From Russula earlei (lineage: Eukaryota > Basidiomycota > Agaricomycetes > Russulales > Russulaceae): a stretch of 18,810 nt of DNA. Both the position numbers and the translations under genes were made by a program. The stretch spans positions 1 through 18,810 of the forward strand of contig JAGFNK010000900.1 in NCBI GenBank assembly GCA_025769875.1. The letters are read 5' to 3'. Shown piece after piece: positions 1 to 7,625 of this stretch. A model generated the notes under the pieces. The model did not search any database and was not told where the DNA came from. It saw only the letters and a list, made by a program, of their open reading frames with translations. Every line of letters begins with the position of its first letter. Within the stretch, counting starts at the first letter, position 1.

Positions 1-600
1 GAAAGGAAATAAACAAAAGAACGGAGTTGCACATACGCGCAAAGGTGAGCCCATGCGTCCATTCTTTCAAGTGGGACGCCCACGCAAGGGGGATAAAGAT
101 GAACAAAACATTCAGCCCTGACTTATGGGTTGAGCGGGGGGAGCCATTCGGATGAGAAGGAAACCGACATGAAGAGCAGACGATGGCTCGCGCGCTCCGC
201 CTCCAGCTGATCCAAGGCCTGTCCTTCCCGAGAAGCGAAGGAAGAAGCGACCGAGATGGACTGGATCCTTCGTGCGATGGCGCGGAAGTGTTGGGCCATC
301 CTGCGCGACTTGGTCTTCGAAGGCCATGAAGGGAGAGTCGAGGACTCGGTTCAAGAACCTCGCCTCGAGGATATGGGAAAGGGTACGTCCGGAGCCGGGA
401 GACGCACACTGGCAAGGAGGTGAGTCACGCGGTAGACATTCTATCATCTAGTTTGTCTAGTACACGGCTACACTAACACTCCCAACGTCTACCTGCCGCG
501 GCGCTACGGCAGCGACTTGTCTCGACCTCTGCGTGGAGTTCCCGGGGTCAGCTGCAGCGCGTTGTTGTGAATATCCGGAGTGTTTGGAGCAACTTCATAA
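1..600. other. Left-edge region without a recognised gene
   Basis: This is the 3' side of the minus-strand secreted-protein gene that ends at 601. Two overlapping minus-strand frames are open here: one from about 447 to 112, and one from an ATG at 300 to a TAA near 121 whose translation contains a short charged stretch (DQLEAERASHRLLF). Neither resembles a family I know, and both could be chance in GC-rich DNA. A plus-strand GTGAGT at about 420 looks like a splice donor but has no convincing partner. Part of the stretch next to 601 should be the 3' UTR of the secreted-protein gene. Confidence 0.3.
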
Positions 601-1259
601 TTAGGTCGAAAGCGGCGCGGGCTCTGCGGCAAGGCCGCAGGCACGTTGTGGGGGGGACTGAGCGTCGAACTGAGCGGTGAGGTGGGACGGAGCGGGAGAC
701 CCGGGGGGCCCGGCCTCAAACGACGTGAGCGGCTGAGGGTGGTGGTTCTGCCGCAAAAACTCTCTCTCTCCTGCTCTCCTTTCGTCCGCTTTTTGTTGAC
801 GATGATCACGAATGTCTGCAGTAGGATGAGCATGTCCAAGTTGATATGCGAGTCCCGCCCTAAGTTCTGAATATTCGTCAAGTGCATTTGATAACGAAGG
901 TGGATGGGGAAAAGTGCCAGGAGGATAATCGATGTCACGCGGATGCGGGACATGGACAAGGGTACCATGGACATAACCAGGCTGAAAATGGACAAGGGTA
1001 CCAGGGACATGACCAAATTGAGGATGGAAAGGGTACATTCTCTTCTCATGCCTTCTCGTTGGCGCGAGAGATCGCCTTTCGAGGGACCCATCAATACCAG
1101 AGTTTGGACCGGGTTCATACGCTCTGCAAGGACAAGTCGACTTCAGGTATGCAACAGGACATGAAGAGAGGCGTACCTGGCGTAGCTTGAAGGAACCGCG
1201 AACGATGGATGGATGGCAAAGGCAAGGCCGAGAATCCCGAAAACAGAGGAAGCGCGCAT
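601..1259 (-). CDS. Secreted prepropeptide-like protein, paralogue A (one intron)
   Basis: Exons are 1259-1177 and 1123-601; the 53-bp intron 1176-1124 has a GTACGC donor, a CTGA branch-like site and a TTGCAG acceptor. The product is 201 aa. Residues 1-21 form a signal peptide (MRASSVFGILGLAFAIHPSFA) with an A-x-A-like end, so the protein should enter the secretory pathway. Residues 22-56 form a propeptide rich in dibasic sites: RR at 44-45, RR at 51-52 and KR at 55-56, the last a good Kex2 site. The mature part (57-201) is rich in His and Pro, with an imperfect repeat around GTLVH (residues 69-85), and has no membrane segment and only one Cys. Start, intron position, intron phase and the KR position all match the paralogue at 6342-7128, which settles the gene model. 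Molecular function is unknown. It could be a Kex2-processed peptide precursor or a small secreted effector-like or cell-wall protein; that is inference from layout only. Confidence 0.78.
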
Positions 1260-1767
1260 TGTTAACGTCACTCTGTAACAATCAATAGCGGATTGGGATG
1301 ATGAAAAGGTCGTGAGAAGTGGCCGTGGTATGAACAGAGGGGTGGCGTAGAGATCGTGGAGAGGTCGCGAGTCGGTATCCAGCACCGACGAAGGCGAGCG
1401 CAGCTGGAGAGAATTGGAACCGCAAGTGGTGCTTTATATCCTCCGTGGCAAGCCCCCTCCATTCTTTGCTGAAGTTAGGAAGAAGTTCTGAAGGTGATGC
1501 GGAGGCATCGGATAAATCGCATCACGGTGATCTTCCTACTGCTCTGCATTTTGATGCATTCGATGAAGCCTGAACTGAAAGCTGTGGGCGCGACTCATCT
1601 CATGAAGCGCATTGCAATGCGCTCCCATTGACGGTTGCCAAGTTAACGACCTCAAGCTAACCGTGACCGCACCGCCAGAGTCGCTCGCGTGCTCGCGCTG
1701 TGGAAATGCACGGTCGGCCCTGTATCGTTGGCGTTGGCGTAAACGGGCCCGAACACGGGACCGGGAC
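1260..1767 (-). promoter_or_regulatory. Conserved promoter of secreted-protein gene A, with TATA box
   Basis: On the minus strand a TATAAA lies at 1438-1433, about 175 bp upstream of the ATG. It is followed by a GCGGTTCCAATTCTC-like block (about 1426-1409) where transcription would be expected to start. Both, plus most of the DNA out to 1767, recur upstream of gene B (7129-7620). Shared blocks include the segment around 1650-1680 (CTCAAGCTAACCGTGACCGC on the plus strand) and the GTAAACGGGCCCGAACACGG block near 1740-1758. Conservation over about 500 bp points to a promoter duplicated with the gene and possibly shared regulation. Which factors bind is not known. Confidence 0.65.
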
Positions 1768-1842
1768 CAACGAGCAACGAGCAACGAGCAACGAGCAACG
1801 AGCAACGAGCAACGAGCAACGAGCAACGAGCAACGAGCAACG
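1768..1842. repeat. Heptamer tandem repeat (CAACGAG), about 10.7 copies
   Basis: Seventy-five bases consist of perfect head-to-tail CAACGAG units. The array sits at the outer edge of the promoter block shared by the two secreted-protein genes, about 510 bp upstream of the gene A start. At the matching place upstream of gene B (7621) there is a single CAACGAG, so the array expanded in this copy only. A 7-bp unit cycles through all reading frames and gives spurious open frames on both strands. It should be highly variable in copy number between strains. Confidence 0.95.
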
Positions 1843-2190
1843 TACTCATGCATGCTTGCGGGTCGAAAAATCAGAGTGTATTTGCGACGATGCGGCCTTA
1901 GTTCAATTCGATCAAAATGGCATCAGTAGAATTGTGGGGATTCGAGCTGGTGACACCTTCGAGTGGGTGCGTCTCCTGTGCTTTGATGATGATGTGGTCC
2001 GAGTTGGCACCTGAATCTGGTGGGTGATTGGCAAGTGATGTGTGAGGTTCTCATGAGCAATGCCACAGTGAGTCGCCGCAATGCGAGCATAGATTTGTGA
2101 GGGCACTGCCAAATTTCTGTTCAGCTCGGTACCCCTCGTTATATGTTTCGTCGTTCAGTAGATTGATGCATTTGTGAAACCAAGTTTGAT
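1843..2190. other. Intergenic segment between promoter A and the Copia element
   Basis: A plus-strand frame runs through the heptamer array to a TGA near 2014, and its last part (FDQNGISRIVGIRAGDTFEW) has a coding look. There is no good start, no recognisable domain and no counterpart upstream of gene B. I treat it as unassigned, possibly an old transposon or gene scrap. Confidence 0.3.
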
Positions 2191-2501
2191 TGTCCGAATG
2201 AATGGGTGGCCTCGGATATCCGACCGCTTAAGAGTTTTCTTCCATGAATAGGACTCTGACATGCTGGACGTCTGCGTCCCCTTTAGCTGTGAACGTTTAT
2301 TATAAATACACCTCTTTCAACGTCGTGGGGACTCGGACACTGTGAATATCCAGTAGGCACTGTAGGACTACCTTGGTTCTCGCACCGAGGGTGTGTGCTG
2401 AGGTGAGGACAGTATATGCCATTGCATCACTTGCGTAGGGTAGAGTATCACTCTATCATACCACACGCATACCATCTATATTGGGACCTACGTTTTCTAC
2501 A
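2191..2501 (+). repeat. Copia 5' LTR
   Basis: It begins TGTCCGAATG and ends TTCTACA (TG...CA). It aligns along its length with 5537-5861: both have GGTGGCCTC near the start, a TATA motif (TATAAATA at 2301), GACTACCT followed by GTTCTCGCACCG in the middle, and the end block ATCATACCA to TTCTACA. The two copies differ at many positions, so the insertion is old. Confidence 0.85.
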
Positions 2502-2516
2502 GGTAATGGGTGCATG
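2502..2516 (+). other. Possible primer-binding site next to the Copia 5' LTR
   Basis: GGTAATGGGTGC follows the LTR directly. Many Copia elements are primed by an initiator-Met tRNA half-molecule, giving a primer site like GGTTATGAGCCC. The sequence here resembles a decayed version of that. This is an inference from position and partial match. Confidence 0.35.
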
Positions 2517-2594
2517 GCCAACCGATACCACTGCGGACACCACTGCTGCAACGTTTGGTGACCCCAGCGCCAACTCAGATCGAGCACCACTCGT

Positions 2595-3180
2595 CAAACT
2601 TCCCGTGACTTGGACTGAACGGCGCCAACTGGGCCGTATCCCTCATGCGCTTCCGTGAAGCCATGCAGGCAACACAACGTCCGAGATGCCTCGATGGCAG
2701 TAGGCCGTGTCCGAACCCAGACAGGCTGACCGAAGCTGAAACGGTGGTGCAGGCTTGATGGGACTTGTTTGCTCCGGCAGCGCCTTCCGGACACCCCCGC
2801 GATGTGCCTACACCGGTGCCCGACGGCCTGGGCACACTGGCTGGAACAGCCAGCATGAGCGATAAGCACATGGCGAGGATTGTGTATGCGCAGAATGATC
2901 TAGAGTAGGCCTCGCTCGAAATGCGCTGTCCGAAGGGAGGTGATGTCCGCGTGTTCCTGACGAACCTCCGCTACAAGCGTGAAGAGTTAGCGGCGGTTGG
3001 AGTCCAGATAAGGGCTATCAACACACCGGTTTCTGCGCCACCGCAGAGGGAATTGGCCTCGGAGCTCCTCTCATCGGCGCGCCTCACCCGCCAAATCACC
3101 TTTGTTGACACGGATACCCTCAAAGACTATACTTGCAAGGACTCAGAGCGACTGAAACATAGGCGCGGACGCAACTAGCA
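2595..3180 (+). pseudogene. Copia gag remnant (UBN2-type), broken
   Basis: Successive plus-strand frames give gag-like blocks. A first one holds MRFREAMQATQRPRCLDGS (about 2645-2700) and DRLTEAET (about 2720-2745). A second holds KHMARIVYAQNDLE ahead of an in-frame stop near 2908. A third, from 2921, holds FLTNLRYKREELAAVGVQI and ELASELLSSARLT. These match the order and spacing of Copia gag polyproteins of mushrooms as I know them. At least two frame changes and several stops separate the blocks. A zinc knuckle is not visible downstream. Confidence 0.7.
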
Positions 3181-3559
3181 AAGACAGGGAGGGGGTAAGA
3201 GAGTCGAGCAGACAGACGAAGCTCTCGAGGCCACATGCCCAGAAGGCAGAAGCGTCGCAAGGGCAAGGCCCACAATTTCAAGAAGGAAGATCTACGAGCG
3301 CCGTGCTCCCAAGGAGAACCATAAAGCTACCATGCTAGCCACATAGACCGACGCTAGCACACCGGCGAAGGCGGAGAACAAGCATGTAGGCTCGGCGAAC
3401 GCTTTACCAACGACAGACCTTGAGGGCGACAGTTTCTGAACGGCAGAAGTAGGTGTCCGCATGCAGCTTGACGTCGCGGATCCAGAGCCCATAATGGACA
3501 AGTCAGACGACACTGTGAGCGTCCAGGCAGAGCACGATGAGACCCACTTCGCGTGGGAC

Positions 3560-4015
3560 CGGCCGAATGTGCAGGGACATGCAATAGAATTGGTGGGAGC
3601 GGTCATCTTCCCTGTTAAAGAGAGTCCCGTGTGGCGTTGTACGACTCCTGGGAAACCCGCAATATCACTCCGTATAAAGCTGGTTTTTACCCGCTGCATA
3701 CCTTTAAGGCCGCCCGTCCTCCCGAACACAGCTAATAGCTGACCAGCCACGCTTTGAAGCCATCGGAAGCGGCTCGCTGTCCATCAACGGGTACTTCGAC
3801 TCCGGGCTCGTCCTCCGCACGTCTTGCATGCACTACCCGTGGCTGACACGCTCGTTCCGCTCAGAGTGCCCAATGAGGAGGGTTACCGCATGGAACTGGG
3901 GACTGGCTACTGGCTACGTGGGAACCATCGCCCCGCCCGGTGAAACAGTGCGTCGAATCGCCCACACTTCGCGCCACCTATTCCGCGTCTTGTATGCACC
4001 TGCGTTGTTCATGCT
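3560..4015 (+). pseudogene. Copia aspartic protease remnant with altered catalytic motif
   Basis: At about 3638-3685 one frame reads LYDSWETRNITPYKAGF. This matches the start of Copia proteases, where the catalytic motif is D-S-G-A-T; here Gly-Ala has become Trp-Glu. In neighbouring frames the block around FTRCIPLRPPVLPNTAN (3690-3740), then FEAIGSGSLSING (about 3750-3790), VADTLVPLRVPNEEGYRMEL (about 3840-3897) and GETVRRIAHTSRHLFRVLY (about 3940-3995) continue the usual protease-to-pre-integrase order. Several frameshifts are needed to connect them, so nothing functional is made. Confidence 0.65.
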
Positions 4016-4039
4016 TACACCTGGAATCAAGACATCGTA

Positions 4040-4830
4040 AAACAATCTCACAGTCATCCGGGTGAAGTCCTATCCAGAGCAACTTATTGCGGTCGTTGTC
4101 GGACAGGCATGCACGGACGGGAGGCCCAGATAATGTCCCGAAGCTCCAGTAGTACTGAAATACGTCCTTCCTGTCGCGCAGCCGAAATCTTGATGAGGAG
4201 GCGACAAAGCTTTCAAGCTCCCATTTGTAGTGCTGGTCCAGCGTTGGCATACTGGTGAAGGATCTTGCGACGTCGAGATGGCTAGCACGGCGGCTGCGAG
4301 CTGAGTGGCTACAACTGCGGCCGACGCTAAAACTTGATGAGAGAGCCGAGAGGCGGGTGCTCGGGCGCTGACGATGCTGGGAATGATGGTAATGACAGGT
4401 GGAGTAATGGGGCGTAGCGACAATGGCGGATGCAACATAGGTGAGAACGCATGTGGATGAAGAGCGGAGCAGCAGGTGACATTCGTGATCTGTGTTGTCG
4501 AGGATGTAATGATGATTGAAAGATGCGGGGATGGACAGCCTGAGGCAATCAGGGAGAAAAGTTGATGTCATCAGGCTCTCGATCTCGCACGTCTCAACTC
4601 CCTCTCATGCCCATCCCCTTTGTTCCTTCTCTCCCCTTCGTACTACTTGAACTTCTCTCCGTGCCCGCTTACCTTGCCTGCCTCAACATCCTTTCCTCTT
4701 CGCGTTCGGCCTCTTGGCGAGCCCCTCATCTCTGGTATCGGGTCAGCTAACCAATCGCACGAACTCAGCGCAACCCGGGTTAGTTCGCTACATTCACACC
4801 AGGGCTGACACCTGCGCCGGTAGGATCTCA
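4040..4830. mobile_element. Unrelated segment replacing Copia integrase/RT; contains an antisense Gypsy gag-like piece
   Basis: Copia-like sequence stops at about 4015-4040 and resumes at about 4835; the part between does not match Copia. On the minus strand a frame open from 4571 to 3978 contains, from an ATG at 4250, a block resembling the gag core of Ty3/Gypsy elements: DQHYKWELESFV, then YYWSFGTL, then LSDNDRNKLLWIGLHPDDCE (about 4060-4250). The pattern 'YYxxF ... LsxxxRNxlfwxGLhpdd' is what the call rests on. The remaining part, 4571-4830, shows nothing recognisable. It could be a fragment of a nested element or a filler joined during an internal deletion. Confidence 0.5.
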
Positions 4831-4834
4831 ATTA

Positions 4835-5491
4835 CCCTTGTCCATCTCCATGCAAATCCGCCTTTCCAGTGATCAAACCACAGCGAGTGCGACCGAATTT
4901 GTGGTTGTGTGCGACGTCTCCTACCGAGAGGCAGTTGGGATGTTCAATTGGGGTACACTCATCCCATGCCCAGATATCACATGTACAGTTGCAATAACGT
5001 TTGCAGAAAACCCCGACCCTGCACACTGGGAGGCCGTCAATTGAATCTATCAATACCTGGCTGGCATGCTCTAGCTCTCGCTCACTTACAGTGGAACCAG
5101 GCACACCCTCAAGTGGTGTGCAAGTGTGGATGGCGGCAGCATGGCAAGACCGCCGTGCCAGCAGGGGCTATGCCTTCTTCGTCGATTGAGGTCCTCCAAG
5201 TCACCAAGACTTTGTATCATTACAGCCATTCATGAGATGAAGCGAGCACGGAGGCCTCGCTTCCCCCTCTCGGGAATCTCTGGAGCTTTCCAGGACGCGC
5301 CTGTTATGTATTCAGACGACAAGGCCGCCATCGCGCTGGCCCGTGAGCACCCTCACCATGCACGCACGAAGCACATACACATGCCGTATCGCCGGATCCG
5401 TTGGGTCAATGAATAGGGTTTACTTCGCCTCGTATACTGCCCCACGGATGACTCGGTCGCCGACGCGCCCACCAAGGCCCTGCCTCGGTGA
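4835..5491 (+). pseudogene. Copia reverse transcriptase end and RNase H remnant
   Basis: The first block has SYREAVGMFNWGTL, then PDITCTVAITFAENPDPAHW (about 4915-5040), the well-known segment between Copia RT and RNase H. A second, frame-shifted block has DRRASRGYAFFVD (about 5149-5187). A third has VMYSDDKAAIALAREHPHHA, then RTKHIHMPYRRIRWV (about 5303-5410), the diagnostic C-terminal part of Copia RNase H with its conserved Asp and HARTKHI motif. A TAG interrupts at about 5414. Beyond it LLRLVYCPTDDSVADAPTKAL leads to the natural end, a TGA at 5489-5491. Strong family match, with three or more disruptions. Confidence 0.85.
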
Positions 5492-5524
5492 GGCATTTCG
5501 CTTCAGGTCTCGGACTGTTTGCTA

Positions 5525-5536
5525 AATAAGAGGAAG
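5525..5536 (+). other. Polypurine tract of the Copia element
   Basis: AATAAGAGGAAG lies immediately before the TG of the 3' LTR, where plus-strand priming takes place in LTR retrotransposons. Confidence 0.6.
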
Positions 5537-5861
5537 TGTCGGAATTGGTGGCCTCTGACTCCGCTTAGTATTCCTTTCATAACCGGACTTTGTATATATG
5601 GATGGCCTAGGACGTGTGCGTCTACTGTATACCTTTCATCTACATACTGTCATAAGGACTCGAACCCCTGGTATGCACTATGGGACTACCTCAGTTCTCG
5701 CACCGTGCGTGTCTAATGAGGTGAGAACGATTCCACTATCACCTGTGCTTACATTAGGCATACACAGTTCTCGCTCGGTGCATGTGTTCTGAGAGCAACG
5801 CTCTGTTTTAGACCATCATACCATAAGCACGAACTCTATATTAGAACCTACATATTCTACA
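5537..5861 (+). repeat. Copia 3' LTR
   Basis: It begins TGTCGGAATTGGTGGCCTC and ends TTCTACA. It is collinear with the 5' LTR but about 14 bp longer. A TATATATG lies at 5593, and the shared GACTACCTCAGTTCTCGCACCG block is at about 5682-5704. The tail block ATCATACCA is at about 5816. Confidence 0.85.
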
Positions 5862-6341
5862 ACACATACATCCACGCATCGAATACAGGTCGTGTGATGT
5901 GTATTTACAACAGAAGGCGGATGACACCGAGAGTGATGCGATATTAGCCAATCGGATGTGCACCTGCACGCCCATCGCACCTCGTCCATCGTCAGCATAT
6001 TCTCACCACCCTGACCGCACACAACACCTCAACGCCCGCGCCCACCTCTCCTCGACAAGTCCGATCCACCCTAGAAAGCCTGCCGAAGAGCCCCTCTCGG
6101 CGCACCAAACATCGTCGTCCCTGGTAGCACCGTCAGTTTCATCGTGCACCCCGCAGCGCGCTTCCGGCGCTGTGGGTGGGGCGTTGGTTCACGCGGCGAG
6201 TCAAGGTAGAAATTCTGCCATATCATGGTATGGAATGTGGATTTTCCCTGATTCTACTATGTCTAATTTGTTTTGCTCATGATCTATGCGTGACCGCGTG
6301 GTCCGCCTCCTCCTTTGTCCAGCGCAACGAATCCACCTTCC
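5862..6341. other. Intergenic stretch downstream of secreted-protein gene B
   Basis: Plus-strand frames run through most of it, with a Ser/Pro-rich translation and no domain I recognise. The part nearest 6341 should include the 3' UTR of gene B on the minus strand. An A/T-rich patch at 6240-6285 is a plausible polyadenylation region. No LTR or TIR was seen here. Confidence 0.3.
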
Positions 6342-7128
6342 CTAGCATCCGCTTAGGTCCCGTCGCTGCGACGAATACCCCGACCTTTCACTCCCATGCC
6401 GCCCTAACGAGCGCACCGAACCCGGCCTGTACGCTGAATTCGCAATAGACGGAGGTGACCTCACTCTCCCGCTCGGGGCCACCGACGGCGGAGCATATGA
6501 CCTACTAATGCTCGAGTCCCTCGACAGCGAAGCACCTGACTTCCTGCTCGGAGCCACCGACGGCGGAGCAATTGACTGCCTGATGCTCGGGGCCACCGAC
6601 GGCGGAGCAATTGACTGCCTGATGCTCTGGGCCACCGACGGCGGAGCAATTGACTGTCTGATGCTCTGGGCCACCGACGGCGAACGATGTGACGACGCTC
6701 TTTGTGATTGATCTATCACCCAGTTATTCAACCTGTCTGGTTTGGGCGTCGCATAAGCGGATGAACCAAGGCCATTCTGATGTATGACCTGCGGCGGCGA
6801 ATTAAGGTGAACATGAAGAGTGAGCGGCCCGGATTCAACAGGGGCCGTCATTCTAAGGTCGCCCTGTGGACTTTTGAGCACGACCCGATGGGACCCCGAT
6901 CGATCCGTTCTCTTGTGCAATTTCACGGAATATGGCCCCTTCTGCCCTTCGGAGGGTCCAGCCCCACCAGACTTCGGACTGTGATGCTCAGCTCTGTGGG
7001 GAGAAGTCGACCTCAGGTATGCAACTGAACTAGAAGATGGCGTACCCGGAAGCGCCGCAAGGAAGCGCGAGCGATGGAAGGATGCCAAAAGCAAGGCAGA
7101 GAACGACAAAAACAGAGCGAGCATGCAT
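6342..7128 (-). CDS. Secreted prepropeptide-like repeat protein, paralogue B (one intron)
   Basis: Exons are 7128-7046 and 6993-6342; the 52-bp intron 7045-6994 has a GTACGC donor, an ACCTGAG branch-like site and a CCACAG acceptor. The product is 244 aa. The true start is the ATG at 7128, not the ATG at 7124 that heads a longer unspliced frame: from 7128 the first exon reads MHARSVFVVLCLAFGILPSL and on through Ala-21, a signal peptide that aligns with gene A over its whole length. A propeptide follows to KR at residues 55-56. The mature part (57-244) is Ser/Arg/Pro-rich and holds three near-identical 13-residue repeats (SIRQSIAPPSVAQ, residues 138-176) plus decayed copies to about 212; an RR lies at 238-239 near the Cys-ended C-terminus. 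There is no membrane segment. Role unknown; a repeat-containing secreted surface or effector-like protein is the reasonable inference. Confidence 0.8.
6478..6690 (-). repeat. 39-bp coding minisatellite inside gene B
   Basis: On the plus strand, units starting GCCACCGACGGCGGAGCAAT begin at 6553, 6592, 6631 and 6670, exactly 39 bp apart. A divergent copy begins at 6478. Each unit encodes 13 residues, so copy-number change keeps the frame. The central units differ by only one or two bases, which indicates recent expansion. The last unit diverges after the first 20 bases or so. Confidence 0.92.
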
Positions 7129-7625
7129 TGCTATTGTGAGTGGACCCGTGGTTCGAAAATGAAGGTGGTGGAAGTGCCGAGATTTGAACAGATTGGAGGT
7201 GTAGAAGATCGTCGGTAGCCAGTACCAACTAGAATGGAAGAAGGAAAAGGAGCACAGCTGGAAGAGAATTGGAACCGCAACTGAAACATCGTTTTATATG
7301 CTCTGTGGCACGGCCCTCTGACGGCCAGTCATGGGCTGCCTTGAGCGAAGTTCCCGGTCCAAAGGTGATACGGAAGCAACGGTCAAATCGCATCATGATC
7401 ATGATCGCATTGATCTTTTAAGCAGTCAGTGTTCCCAGGGCTGCAAGCTTGAAATGAGAGCAGATCTCATGGTGCATACTGCGACGTGCTTCCATTGGCA
7501 ATGGGCCATTGCCGAGTGCCCTCAAACTAACTGTGACCGCACCACCGAATCGCCCACGTGCTTGTGCTGCAGAACTCCACGTGTGTTGGCGTAAACGGGG
7601 CCCGAACACGGTACCAGGACCAACG
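7129..7625 (-). promoter_or_regulatory. Conserved promoter of secreted-protein gene B, with TATA box
   Basis: TATAAA lies at 7298-7293 on the minus strand, 165 bp from the ATG. The GCGGTTCCAATTCTC block follows at about 7278-7262. The segment aligns with 1260-1767 upstream of gene A, including CTCAAACTAACTGTGACCGC (about 7522), the GTAAACGGGGCCCGAACACGG block (about 7590) and a single CAACGAG at 7621 where the alignment ends. Two CACGTG E-box-like sites (about 7554 and 7577) are present only in this copy. Confidence 0.65.

Larger units (their letters stand above)
2191..5861 (+). mobile_element. Degenerate Ty1/Copia LTR retrotransposon, internally rearranged
   Basis: Two related LTRs (2191-2501 and 5537-5861) bracket, in Copia order on the plus strand, a gag region, an aspartic protease region and the RT-end/RNase H region, which ends at a TGA at 5489-5491 followed by a purine-rich tract and the 3' LTR. 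Integrase and most of the reverse transcriptase are missing; about 790 bp of unrelated DNA (4040-4830) occupies their place. All coding parts carry stops and frameshifts, so the element is dead. The 5-bp flanks (TTGAT on the left, ACACA on the right) do not match, so no target duplication remains. At 3.7 kb it is clearly shorter than intact Copia elements (about 5 kb). It lies between the two paralogous secreted-protein genes. Confidence 0.85.

Noticed and set aside
112..447. 111-residue minus-strand frame at the left edge
   Set aside because: An overlapping frame is equally plausible, and neither shows a recognised motif; kept only as an unassigned region.
1536..1929. Open frames on both strands through the heptamer array, with a repeated SLLVARC or NEQRATS translation
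   Set aside because: A 7-bp unit without stops is open in all frames and gives such repeats by itself; there is no domain and no conservation at the sister locus.
3978..4571. The whole 197-residue minus-strand frame as an intact gene
   Set aside because: Only its later part resembles a Gypsy gag core; the first half looks random and the frame runs into Copia sequence.
5645..5665. GGTTCGAGTCC (minus strand) resembling a tRNA B box in the Copia 3' LTR
   Set aside because: No A box or cloverleaf pairing nearby, and the 5' LTR lacks it; a chance match.
6461..6711. Repeat-containing frames opposite to and out of frame with gene B (for example LGATDGGAIDCLM)
   Set aside because: They are shadows of the 39-bp minisatellite, whose length keeps every frame open.
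6342..7124. Unspliced frame from an ATG at 7124 as the gene B start
   Set aside because: The ATG at 7128 gives a signal peptide that matches gene A and splices into the same downstream frame; the 7124 reading replaces conserved leader and intron by unrelated residues.
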